64,000 nucleotides of DNA from NCBI GenBank assembly GCA_030684575.1, contig JAUXVD010000021.1:156633-220632 (forward strand), read 5' to 3'. Of the stretch, positions 46,114 through 56,694 are shown piece after piece (positions within the stretch are counted from its first letter, which is position 1; the number at the start of each line of letters is the position of its first letter). A program made the position numbers and the translations under genes. This DNA comes from Nitrospirota bacterium (lineage in GTDB: Bacteria; Nitrospirota; Nitrospiria; Nitrospirales; Nitrospiraceae). Below the pieces are notes generated by a model. The model did not search any database. It was given only the letters and a program-made list of their open reading frames with translations, and was not told where the DNA came from.

Positions 46114-47151
46114 CTAGTCGGCCATTTGGCCTTCCTGGAACAGCTGATTGAGAATCGCGTTTTTTCGTTCGGGATCTTTGTAGAATTTGAGCGCCTTGGC
46201 GAAATTGTCCAGCGCGCTCTCGCGCTTGCCCTTTTGGGAATAATATTCGGCGATGCCGTGGTAGGCCCGGGGGTCTTGGTCGTTGGCCTTGAGGGCGCGA
46301 TTGAAGGCTTCGTAGGCGGCCTGCATATGTTGTCTGCCCAGCGCCATCCAGCCGATTGCCGCATGGGCCGGACCGAAGTTCGGATCGGCGACGAGGGCCG
46401 CGTCGTATTCTTTGAGTGCCAGATCCAGACGGCCCTTCGTTTCGTAATGGTTGCCCAGCGCGAAATGCACGGCTGCGTCATTGGGGTTCAGACGCAAGGC
46501 TTCTTTGTAGGACTGCAAGGCCGGCTCAAACTTGCCCTGCTCGGCGAGCGCGCAGGCGAGGTTGGCATGGGCCACCGCGTCGTTGGGATGGAGCTTGATC
46601 ACTTCGCGATATTGAGGGATCGCCATCTCCAACCGGCCCTGTTCTTGATAGGCCACGCCCAGGTTGGTGCGCGCCGGCACATAGGAAGGATCCAGCCGCA
46701 CGGCTTCGCGATATTCTTTGATAGCCATTTCGAGGTGGTCGGCCCGCTCATGAATCTGCGCGACAAAATAATGGGGATAGGCGGACTGTGGCGCGAGCTT
46801 GATCGATTCCTTATACGACGCGATCGACTGTTCGGATTGGCCTGACTGGGCCAGAAACAAACCCATCACGAGATGGGCGTTGGCCTGTTCCGACTGGCGC
46901 GCGACAAATCCTTCGATCCAGGCTTTGACCAGGGCGATGTCTTCCGGTTCTTGTAGGCATTTCTGGTGCGTTTCCCAGGCTTCGGCAAACTCCCCACGCA
47001 ATAAATAGATCACGTTCAAGGCGAAATGGGGTCGCGGATCGCGCGTTGTGGCGGTGGCGGAATGGCGGGCCCAGGCCAATGCGGCGGACAGGGCCTGATC
47101 CCATTGGCCTTCGAGCAGGGTCGTTTCACATGATGTTTGGTAGTCGGTCAT
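46114..47151 (-). CDS. TPR-repeat protein
   Basis: A 345-residue protein built of tandem 34-residue TPR units, for example MAIKEYREAVRLDPSYVPAR and LALKEYDAALVADPNFGPAH, covering most of residues 60-340. There is no signal peptide or Cys lipobox, so it should be cytoplasmic. It is a scaffold by analogy; partner unknown. It follows thyX by 17 bases on the same strand. Confidence 0.85.
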   Translation of the reverse strand: MTDYQTSCETTLLEGQWDQALSAALAWARHSATATTRDPRPHFALNVIYLLRGEFAEAWETHQKCLQEPEDIALVKAWIEGFVARQSEQANAHLVMGLFLAQSGQSEQSIASYKESIKLAPQSAYPHYFVAQIHERADHLEMAIKEYREAVRLDPSYVPARTNLGVAYQEQGRLEMAIPQYREVIKLHPNDAVAHANLACALAEQGKFEPALQSYKEALRLNPNDAAVHFALGNHYETKGRLDLALKEYDAALVADPNFGPAHAAIGWMALGRQHMQAAYEAFNRALKANDQDPRAYHGIAEYYSQKGKRESALDNFAKALKFYKDPERKNAILNQLFQEGQMAD

Positions 47152-47168
47152 CAGGGTGATCGTCTGCC

Positions 47169-48653
47169 TTATCTGGTGAGGGTATCTTCAATATCCGGCG
47201 AGGTGGCCTGGATGCGATCCCCGAGTGCAGGATACCGCGCCGCGATTTTTTGTTTCATCAGCCAGGCGATGGTCCGGTACGACCAATGGCCCTTCACGCC
47301 GGATCGGAGCTTCGCGATATATTCGGCTTCAGCATAGTCCATCTTGAACAGGCACCGCACCTTGAAGCCGAACGGGGTGGCGTAGAGCGATCCCTCTGCG
47401 CTGGTCTTCTTGAGCTGCTCGATGTCCGAACGGACCGCATCCATCGCCTGGCGATATTCGTGATCCAATCCTGCCTGCACGAGCGGCGGCGGAACTTCAT
47501 ACCCATGCATGGTCGTGAAGTTCTGTTGGATCTGCTGGCAGCGCCGGTGCCGGTGCATGTCGCGCCAGCCGCCGATGTCCATCAGCACGTCGAACGTGAA
47601 GGCGTAACCGCTGCGGAATTCTTTGATGAGTTCGTCGTAGGGTCCTCGTGCACTCATCGCCACGTCGATCGTTTCCTGTTTCTGCTTCTCGGTCCAGCTA
47701 CGGACGACCGCCAGGATGCTCCGATAGGGGGCATGCGACACACGGTAGAGCAAGGTGGTGACGATTTCGTCCAGGGGATCGTGGGACTCCACGAGTTCGA
47801 CCGGCTCCTGCGCGCCCCAGGTCGATGGTTGATCCAATCCGGTCCCTTGGAGTGCCTCTTTCGCATAGCGGGCAAGGTCGAGGTAGACGGAGGCTTGATA
47901 GTCGTTCGGCTTGGCATGACGCGCCAGCGTCGGCGCCAGTGGTTCCTGTGCACCGGTCTGGCCGGACAACTCGCCCCACACATTCACGGGGGACCGCTGG
48001 CAGGCATCCTTGAGTTCGTCACCGATCGAACGCAATTCCGGCAGTTGCGACGACAAGAGTCTGGTGATTTGTTTTTCCAACGTTCTGATGCTGACGACTT
48101 GCCCGACGTTCGTCTTGGCCGCGAGGGGCAGGAGATACCGGGTCACGTCGAATGCGCGCGCGGCAATGGTCCGTTGGTAATCGGCTGGCTTCATCGACTC
48201 GGGGCGCGGCTCGCGCTCCGAAATAAATTGGGTCAAGGGTTGATGCAGGAGCCGATAGATCTCGGCGAGGCTACGGAGAATGCCATGGTAGGTGCCCTCC
48301 GTCTCGGACCCTCGGATGGAATCCGGCACGTACCATCCGCCGGACGCAAAGTTCTGATAGCGGCTCGATTTCGCCTGGCCGTCCCACAGAGGCTCGTCTT
48401 CGAGCCGGATCGCGGCGAGTTCGGAGATGTCCTCGAAGCAGATGATGACATGGCCCAAATCGGCGATCGAGGCATGGCCATAGTCGAAATAGAACTGGTC
48501 CCAGAATTTCTCAGAGGAATGGCCATGCACCCAACGGAGGCTGTCCTCGATGGTGTCGGACGAACGGCTATAACGGGCCAGCGCATAGGCGGACTTCTCC
48601 GGCGGCATGGGCGCCAGCGCGATGACTCGACGGGTCGGTTGATCGATGCTCAT
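47169..48653 (-). CDS. thyX: Double-length ThyX flavin-dependent thymidylate synthase
   Basis: A 494-residue protein, about twice normal ThyX length (220-250). The N-half (about 20-140) has FDYGHASIADLGHV and AKSSRYQNF; the C-half (about 280-420) has FEFDVL-type helices and RHRRCQQIQQNFT, a divergent form of the RHRxxSxNExSxRY motif. The two halves look like a tandem duplication and fusion. It should convert dUMP to dTMP with folate and FADH2. It is likely functional because the fold elements are retained in both halves, but the catalytic Ser is changed in the second half. Confidence 0.82.
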   Translation of the reverse strand: MSIDQPTRRVIALAPMPPEKSAYALARYSRSSDTIEDSLRWVHGHSSEKFWDQFYFDYGHASIADLGHVIICFEDISELAAIRLEDEPLWDGQAKSSRYQNFASGGWYVPDSIRGSETEGTYHGILRSLAEIYRLLHQPLTQFISEREPRPESMKPADYQRTIAARAFDVTRYLLPLAAKTNVGQVVSIRTLEKQITRLLSSQLPELRSIGDELKDACQRSPVNVWGELSGQTGAQEPLAPTLARHAKPNDYQASVYLDLARYAKEALQGTGLDQPSTWGAQEPVELVESHDPLDEIVTTLLYRVSHAPYRSILAVVRSWTEKQKQETIDVAMSARGPYDELIKEFRSGYAFTFDVLMDIGGWRDMHRHRRCQQIQQNFTTMHGYEVPPPLVQAGLDHEYRQAMDAVRSDIEQLKKTSAEGSLYATPFGFKVRCLFKMDYAEAEYIAKLRSGVKGHWSYRTIAWLMKQKIAARYPALGDRIQATSPDIEDTLTR

Positions 48654-48831
48654 GAGACGTTCCCTGACACAAACATAGGCCGCGAACTATACGCCCGTGC
48701 GGCAGTCGGTGCAAGAAGGCGCGACGTCATTCGTGAAGCGTCTTTCGAGGTAAATCGTTTGCGCGGTCGATGGTCGCCGATTCAGACTCGGTTGACGCAT
48801 GACGATTGACGTTTGATGCGCGCCCGGCTCG

Positions 48832-48860
48832 TTGACATGCCTAGAACCCGCCGTTATAGT
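48832..48860 (+). promoter_or_regulatory. Sigma70 promoter of hisS
   Basis: TTGACA at 48832-48837, exactly 17 bases, then TATAGT at 48855-48860. Transcription would start near 48867, leaving about 22 bases before the ATG at 48889. This is the best promoter match in the window and marks the strand-polarity switch. Confidence 0.8.
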
Positions 48861-48888
48861 CCCAAATCTTTCACGATAGTTGCTATCT

Positions 48889-50154
48889 ATGGACACGATC
48901 AAGGGTATTAAGGGCGTCAAAGATATCCTTCCCGAGGAGACCCCCCGGTGGCGTTTCATCGAAGATGCCGCGCGGCGCTGGGCGCTGGCCTATGGATATC
49001 AAGAGATCCGGATCCCCATCTTCGAACTCACGGCGCTCTTCGCCCGCAGTATTGGCGCGGCCACGGACATCGTCGAAAAAGAGATGTATACCTTTCCTGA
49101 CCGGGACGGGACGTCGCTAACATTGCGTCCGGAAGGCACAGCCGGAACGGTCCGCGCCTTCATCGAACATAATCGGGCGGCCGAGCCGCTTCCGCAAAAG
49201 TATTTTTATATCGGTCCGATGTTCCGCCATGAGCGACCCCAGGCAGGACGTCTCCGGCAGTTCCATCAATTCGGGGTGGAGTCGTTCGGCACAGCGGATC
49301 CTCGCGCCGATGTCGAGGCGATTGCGCTACTCTGGCGTTTGCTCTCGGATCTCGGCCTGCCGGACCTGACGTTGGAAATCAATAGTCTGGGAGGTACCGG
49401 CGACCGCGCCGCATACAAACCGATCTTGCTCGCCTTTCTCTCGCAGCACGAAGCCAGACTCTGTGCCAACTGCCGGCGCCGGATGGAGACAAACCCGTTA
49501 CGCGTATTGGATTGCAAGATCCCGGACTGTCGAGCGGCGACTGAATCTGCGCCCAAGCTCACCGAACATCTTTCTCCAGAGGCCCGAGCCCATTTCGACC
49601 AGGTCCTGGCCGGTCTCACCGCCATCGGTGTGCCCTATCAATTGAATCCTCGTCTGGTACGGGGACTCGACTACTATTGTTTGACGAGTTTTGAAATTAC
49701 TTCGACCCACTTAGGCGCTCAGAACGCGGTGGGTGCCGGAGGCCGCTACGATGGATTAGTGGAGACGTTAGGCGGTCCCTCTGTTCCCGCTATTGGGTTT
49801 GCGGTCGGGCTTGAGCGCGTATCGTTGATGCTTCCGGAGACTGCCTCGTCCTCGTTACATGAACTACTCTATTATGTCGCGGCTTTCGGTGAAGCGGGAA
49901 CGAAGCTTGGCCTGGTGCTCCTGGACGAACTCCGTCGAATCGGACTGTCTGCTCAATGTGACTATCGTGCCGCTACCCTCAAAGCTCACCTTCGCCAAGC
50001 AGATCGATCGAAGTGCCGATATGCGATTCTCCTGGGCGACGATGAAGCCAGCCGCGGCGCGGTCATTCTCCGTAACCTTGAGACGAAGGCGCAAGAAGAA
50101 CTTCCTCTCGCAGGCCTCGCCTCGCTCCTCCAATCCCGCAATCTTGCCGGATAG
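48889..50154 (+). CDS. hisS: Histidyl-tRNA synthetase
   Basis: A 421-residue class II synthetase. Motif 1 (IKGVKDILPEETPRW and the following helix), motif 2 (YIGPMFRHERPQAGRLRQFHQFG) and motif 3 (GFAVGLERV) are present, with the HisA loop GLDYYCLTSFEI. It charges tRNA-His. ATG 48889 is preferred to a TTG at 48880. The ribosome site is weak, consistent with a short leader. The DsrE-family genes follow. Confidence 0.96.
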   Translation: MDTIKGIKGVKDILPEETPRWRFIEDAARRWALAYGYQEIRIPIFELTALFARSIGAATDIVEKEMYTFPDRDGTSLTLRPEGTAGTVRAFIEHNRAAEPLPQKYFYIGPMFRHERPQAGRLRQFHQFGVESFGTADPRADVEAIALLWRLLSDLGLPDLTLEINSLGGTGDRAAYKPILLAFLSQHEARLCANCRRRMETNPLRVLDCKIPDCRAATESAPKLTEHLSPEARAHFDQVLAGLTAIGVPYQLNPRLVRGLDYYCLTSFEITSTHLGAQNAVGAGGRYDGLVETLGGPSVPAIGFAVGLERVSLMLPETASSSLHELLYYVAAFGEAGTKLGLVLLDELRRIGLSAQCDYRAATLKAHLRQADRSKCRYAILLGDDEASRGAVILRNLETKAQEELPLAGLASLLQSRNLAG

Positions 50155-50172
50155 ATATCCACATTTTCAGCC

Positions 50173-50201
50173 TTGACTTTGTGTGGAAAAACTCGTAGTC
50201 T
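50173..50201 (+). promoter_or_regulatory. Candidate promoter of the DsrE-family genes
   Basis: TTGACT (50173-50178), 17 bases, TAGTCT (50196-50201), 57 bases before the ATG at 50258. A near-perfect DnaA box (ATATCCACA, 50155-50163) lies just upstream, so DnaA could influence it. Confidence 0.4.
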
Positions 50202-50257
50202 CGCCCAGACGTTCATTCATAAGCAATTGATTGTATTGACCTCTTTAGTGGATTGCC

Positions 50258-50578
50258 ATGGCGGATCGCAAACTGGGTCTCTTGTTATCCACAGCCCCTT
50301 CTCATCCTAGCGTTGAGACCGTCGTCCAACTGGCTCAGGCAGCTTTACGCCGGGGGGTCGAGGTCTATCTCTATCTCATCGATGAAGGGGTGAAGAGCGC
50401 GATCGATCCTCGTTATATCGGCTTGATCAATGCCGGGGTGAAGATGTCCGTCTGCGCCTATGGTTGCCAGCAACATGGCGTTCCCACGGCCTCGGTCGAT
50501 TCGAGGGTCTCACTATCCGGGTTAGTCGTGTTGTCCGGAATTATCGATGGGTGCGATCGCTTTCTCGCATTTACGTAG
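50258..50578 (+). CDS. DsrE/TusD-like protein
   Basis: A 106-residue DsrE-family protein. The Cys pair SVCAYGCQQHGV (Cys66/70) sits where the sulfur-carrying Cys of TusD/DsrE is found. It would relay sulfur from a persulfide donor, in tRNA thiouridine or sulfur-oxidation pathways. The first of three related genes. A perfect DnaA box lies inside it (50285-50293). Confidence 0.75.
   Translation: MADRKLGLLLSTAPSHPSVETVVQLAQAALRRGVEVYLYLIDEGVKSAIDPRYIGLINAGVKMSVCAYGCQQHGVPTASVDSRVSLSGLVVLSGIIDGCDRFLAFT
50285..50293 (+). other. DnaA box within the DsrE-like gene
   Basis: A perfect TTATCCACA on the plus strand, 1.2 kb before dnaA. It may act as a distal site of the origin or be a chance match in coding sequence. 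Confidence 0.5.
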
Positions 50579-50607
50579 CGGGTGTTTCTCACTGCCGTTG
50601 ATGTTCT

Positions 50608-50949
50608 ATGTCTAAACGAATCGCTGTCGTCATTTCAGAAGATCCTTGTGTGACCGCTCGTCCTGTTGAGGCCCTTCGTATTGCGTTGGGACTCTGTGCC
50701 GGAGATCATGAGACGACCGTCGTGCTCCTTGGGCAGGCTCCCAAGCTTCTGAGAGAGGATACAGATGAGATCATCGATGTCGATATCCTTGAAAAGTATC
50801 TTCCTTCGTTTAAACATCTCGCTGTCCCCTTTATCGTCGAGGCAGGGACGGCAATGGATACCTGGTCTGATAGTTTCTCCGTCACGACTCGTACAGCAGA
50901 TGAAATTAGGCAGTTGATTCAAACCGTTGATAGAAGTCTCATTTTTTAG
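50608..50949 (+). CDS. DsrF/TusC-like protein
   Basis: A 113-residue protein of the same fold (RIAVVISEDPCVTARPVEAL, then ETTVVLLGQAPKLL). TusC/DsrF normally has no catalytic Cys and is structural in the hexameric complex. Adjacent to the TusD-like gene by 29 bases. With the next gene it forms a complete DsrEFH or TusBCD set. Confidence 0.7.
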   Translation: MSKRIAVVISEDPCVTARPVEALRIALGLCAGDHETTVVLLGQAPKLLREDTDEIIDVDILEKYLPSFKHLAVPFIVEAGTAMDTWSDSFSVTTRTADEIRQLIQTVDRSLIF

Positions 50950-50965
50950 AGAATGTTGGTGTGTT

Positions 50966-51208
50966 ATGGGTACGGCGCTCTATCTTCTTCGACAACAGCC
51001 AGCTGGTATCTCTGTATCGCTCTTTCACCCCAGCGATGCAGACATGGATATCCTGTTTGTCGAGCAGGCAATAACGACAGCCCCTTCTTCCGTGAAGGGA
51101 TTGGCGGTATCAGTTGAGAAAGATGTTGTCGGCTCTTCATGTCCGACAATCACTTACGACGATCTTGTTGAGCGCATCTTCACATCGGAACATGTCATTG
51201 TGGTCTAG
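50966..51208 (+). CDS. DsrH/TusB-like protein
   Basis: An 80-residue protein. The end (TITYDDLVERIF) matches the TusB/DsrH pattern. ATG 50966; an in-frame start at 50927 would overlap the preceding gene. It completes the trio; no TusA or DsrC gene is visible in the window. Confidence 0.65.
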   Translation: MGTALYLLRQQPAGISVSLFHPSDADMDILFVEQAITTAPSSVKGLAVSVEKDVVGSSCPTITYDDLVERIFTSEHVIVV

Positions 51209-51520
51209 GTGGTGGTGCATTCTTCTCCGATGTTATGTGTGTCGTAATAAGAGTTCGTCGTAGGAGTAGGAGTAAGAGTAGGCTCTGTGGATATTGTGGA
51301 CGGCGAGCAAGTTGTTGATTCGGTAGATTTTCTTGCGCGCGCTCTTTGTGGAGAGACTTGGGGATTGACTCTGAGTAACCCCTGCATGCACAGTCAGCAA
51401 CCTGTGTCGACTTGAGTGCTCGCCTTTGGCTGGAATCGTCCGCGGGATGGAAAAATTCGAAACCTCGCAAGAAAACACTGCGAAGAACCAGGTTATCCAC
51501 AGGTGTGAATAAGTCTGTGT
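51209..51520. other. Probable chromosomal origin of replication (oriC)
   Basis: The 312-base gap before dnaA. It contains TGTGGATAT (51286-51294), TTATCCACA (51493-51501, perfect) and TGTGAATAA (51504-51512), a partial TGTGGAGAG (51347-51355), and the trio run described next. Gene orientation flips about 2.5 kb upstream, and dnaA lies directly downstream. Together these support oriC. Confidence 0.8.
51261..51294 (-). other. Origin unwinding element: DnaA box, GC spacer and DnaA-trio
   Basis: On the minus strand the order is ATATCCACA (51294-51286), a four-base spacer GAGC, then triplets CTA CTC TTA CTC CTA CTC CTA (51281-51261), followed by a mildly AT-rich stretch. This matches the known basal unwinding layout of Bacillus subtilis, in which DnaA moves from the box onto a strand of repeating CTA-type triplets. 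The seven triplets keep the central T (A on the plus strand) in every one. Confidence 0.7.
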
Positions 51521-52885
51521 ATGAAGAATGATACAGAAACGATGACTCTGGTGAATGTATGGCAAGACGCCTTGGCTTGTATTCAAGGGAAAGTGCCAAA
51601 ACAGGTCTACGATACCTGGTTTACGCCGATTCACCTCGAGCACATTGAAGACTCAACTGCGCAACTTGGCGTTCCCAATAAGTTTTTTGGTGATTGGCTG
51701 AGCCAGCACTATGGACCACTCCTGGCTGAGGCACTCTCGGCTGCCCGAGGCGGGGAAGAAACGGCGATCACCTTCTCCATCTTTCACAAACAGGTGGCAA
51801 AGCTGCCTGAAAATGGAACTACGCCGGCACCCACTCGTCAAAGTACCGCGACCAGGCCAAAGCGGGGGATCCAGCTTAACCCAAAATATACATTTAATAG
51901 TTTCGTCGTGGGTGCCGGGAACCAGTTTGCCCATGCCGCTTGTATGGCCGTCGCCGAACAGCCGGCCAAAGCCTACAATCCCTTGTTTATCTACGGCGAT
52001 ACCGGGCTGGGGAAAACCCACCTGTTGAATGCCATTGGAAACTATGTGGCGGAGCGGACCGATCTTCGCATTGCCTATTTGACGACCGAGCAGTTTACCA
52101 ACGAGGTCATTAACTCCATTCGATACGACAAGATGATGGATCTGCGGAAGCGGTATCGTCACATCGATATGTTGATGATCGACGACATTCAATTCCTGGC
52201 GGGCAAGGAACGGACGCAGGAGGAATTCTTCCATACGTTCAATGCCCTCTACGAAGCGCACAAACAACTAGTTCTCTCAAGCGATCGTTTTCCGAAAGAC
52301 ATGCCAGATATCGAAGAACGGCTGCGGTCGCGCTTTGAATGGGGCCTGATCGCGGATCTTCAGCCGCCGGACGTGGAGACGCGTATTGCCATCTTGCGGA
52401 AGAAATCCGAGGACGATGGCGTGTCGTTGCCGGAAGATGTCGTACAGTTTCTCGCGACCACGATGAAGAGCAATATTCGTGAGCTGGAAGGTTCGCTGGT
52501 GCGCCTCGGCGCCTATGCGTCGCTCACCGGCCAAACGATTACGCTGGAGATGGCAAAGACCGTGCTCCGGGATCTGATCGGCACCAAGAAAAAGATCGTG
52601 TCGATGGACGATATTCAGGAAACAGTGGGCGCGCGCTTCCATGTGAAGATCTCCGACTTGAAGTCCCGTCGCCGGAGTAAAACGCTGGTCCATCCCAGGC
52701 AGATCGCCATGTATCTCTGTCGGGAACTCACGGACTCCTCCTATCCCGAGATCGGGCGGCAGTTCGGCGGCAAAGACCATACGACGATCATTCATGCCTG
52801 CAAACAGATCATTAAAGCCAAAGACCTCGACAGTACATTGAGCGCCACGTTGGACAGCTTGAAGGAACAGATTCTACGAGCATGA
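51521..52885 (+). CDS. dnaA: Chromosomal replication initiator DnaA
   Basis: A 454-residue DnaA. Domain I (about 10-80), a short linker, domain III with Walker A GDTGLGKT (159-166) and Walker B LMIDD (218-222), and domain IV with SYPEIGRQFGGKDHTTIIHA for box binding. ATG 51521; no strong ribosome site precedes it. A perfect box upstream may allow autoregulation. It opens the replication cluster and is followed by dnaN after 25 bases. Confidence 0.97.
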   Translation: MKNDTETMTLVNVWQDALACIQGKVPKQVYDTWFTPIHLEHIEDSTAQLGVPNKFFGDWLSQHYGPLLAEALSAARGGEETAITFSIFHKQVAKLPENGTTPAPTRQSTATRPKRGIQLNPKYTFNSFVVGAGNQFAHAACMAVAEQPAKAYNPLFIYGDTGLGKTHLLNAIGNYVAERTDLRIAYLTTEQFTNEVINSIRYDKMMDLRKRYRHIDMLMIDDIQFLAGKERTQEEFFHTFNALYEAHKQLVLSSDRFPKDMPDIEERLRSRFEWGLIADLQPPDVETRIAILRKKSEDDGVSLPEDVVQFLATTMKSNIRELEGSLVRLGAYASLTGQTITLEMAKTVLRDLIGTKKKIVSMDDIQETVGARFHVKISDLKSRRRSKTLVHPRQIAMYLCRELTDSSYPEIGRQFGGKDHTTIIHACKQIIKAKDLDSTLSATLDSLKEQILRA

Positions 52886-52910
52886 GCGGTTGGGTGAGGG
52901 AGAAGAGATT

Positions 52911-54038
52911 ATGAAACTACGTATGGGACGAGTGGAACTCTTGACGGGCCTCCAGCGGGTTCAAGGTGTTGTCGAAAAGCGCAACACGATGCCGATCCTC
53001 TCGAACATTTTGATCGAGGCGAAGCAGGAGGGGGTGGAGATCGTCGCCACCGACCTCGAGATCGGCATGCGCGGGCTCTATAAAGCCACCGTCGAGAAGC
53101 CCGGAGGGGTCACGGTCTCCGCCCGGAAGCTCTATGAGATCATCAAGGAACTGAACGTCAACGATATCGATATCACCTCCGGTGACAATAACTGGACGAC
53201 GATTCAGGCCGGCAAGAGCCAATTTAAGATTGTTGGTCTTCCCAGCACCGACTATCCCGCGTTGCCCACGATCGAACGGGAAGGGCTCATTCCCCTCGCC
53301 GGGGCCGGTTTCTTAGAGCTGATTCGCAAGACCCTCTTCGCGGCCGGCGACAATGACGCGCGGTACATCCTGAACGGGCTGTTGGTGACCCTCATCACGT
53401 CGGAGAAGAAAACGATCTTGCGTCTGGTCGGCACCGATGGACATCGGTTGGCGGTCGCCGAACAGGAAGTTGGCATGCCGGGGGCCAAGGGCGCTCCGCA
53501 AGAGATCAAAGCCATCATTCCGAAGAAAGCCGCGCATGAGATGCAGCGTCTTCTGGAAGAAGGCGGCGAAGGCGAGCCTTTGATCGGGTTCACCAAAAAC
53601 CTCATGATCTTCCGGAAGAGCGGACTGCTGCTGACCTCGCGGCTGATGGAGGGGAATTACCCGAACTATCAGCAAGTGGTCCCAAAAGAGAGCGGCAGGA
53701 AGATCGGGGTCAACCGCAACGAGTTGGAAAGTGCGCTCCGGCGCGTCTCCGTCTTGTCGCGCGATAAGGCGAATGCGGTGAAGGTCTCGTTTGTCACCGG
53801 ACAGATGACGCTGTTCTCCAGTAATCCAGATTTTGGAGAAGCGACCGAAGAGCTGGCGGCACAGTATGAGGGGGAAGCGTTGAACACGGGGTTCAATGCC
53901 CGCTACTTGTTGGATGTGCTCGGAGTCATGGACGGAGAGACGATTTCTCTGCAAATGGACAATCCGCTGAGCCCCTGTTTGATCCAGGAGTCAGACAGTC
54001 CCGGCTTCAAGTGCGTCGTGATGCCAATTAAAATTTGA
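52911..54038 (+). CDS. dnaN: DNA polymerase III beta clamp
   Basis: A 375-residue sliding clamp: three repeated domains (begins MKLRMGRVELLTGLQRV; later NTMPILSNILIEAK, RYLLDVLGVMDG). It tethers polymerase III to DNA. ATG 52911 is preferred to 52890. It is 25 bases after dnaA, on the same strand, and so co-transcribed. The usual recF gene is not found after it; gyrB follows after 94 bases containing a repeat. Confidence 0.96.
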   Translation: MKLRMGRVELLTGLQRVQGVVEKRNTMPILSNILIEAKQEGVEIVATDLEIGMRGLYKATVEKPGGVTVSARKLYEIIKELNVNDIDITSGDNNWTTIQAGKSQFKIVGLPSTDYPALPTIEREGLIPLAGAGFLELIRKTLFAAGDNDARYILNGLLVTLITSEKKTILRLVGTDGHRLAVAEQEVGMPGAKGAPQEIKAIIPKKAAHEMQRLLEEGGEGEPLIGFTKNLMIFRKSGLLLTSRLMEGNYPNYQQVVPKESGRKIGVNRNELESALRRVSVLSRDKANAVKVSFVTGQMTLFSSNPDFGEATEELAAQYEGEALNTGFNARYLLDVLGVMDGETISLQMDNPLSPCLIQESDSPGFKCVVMPIKI

Positions 54039-56604
<2,566 letters not shown>

Positions 56605-56610
56605 ATTGGC

Positions 56611-56684
56611 TTGAGGCCAGCGGCAAGGGGCGAGAGATAGGGATCTGACCTCTCGCCTCGCACCACGCGCCTCTTGCCTTACAA
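56611..56684. repeat. GC-rich palindrome of the second family, weaker copy
   Basis: TTGAGGCCAGCGGCAAGGGG (56611) is partly complementary to CGCGCCTCTTGCCTTACAA (to 56684), with inner CGAGAG / CTCTCG pairs. It lies between gyrB and gyrA in the same place as the copy after dnaN. Confidence 0.5.
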
Positions 56685-56694
56685 CGGAGTTGAG

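Noticed and set aside
47250-48809. 519-codon plus-strand frame over thyX
   Set aside because: Antisense shadow of a conserved gene, with no start signal.
51255-51285. Short tandem repeat of GTAGGA units
   Set aside because: At first it looked like a microsatellite; its place beside a DnaA box makes a DnaA-trio the better reading.
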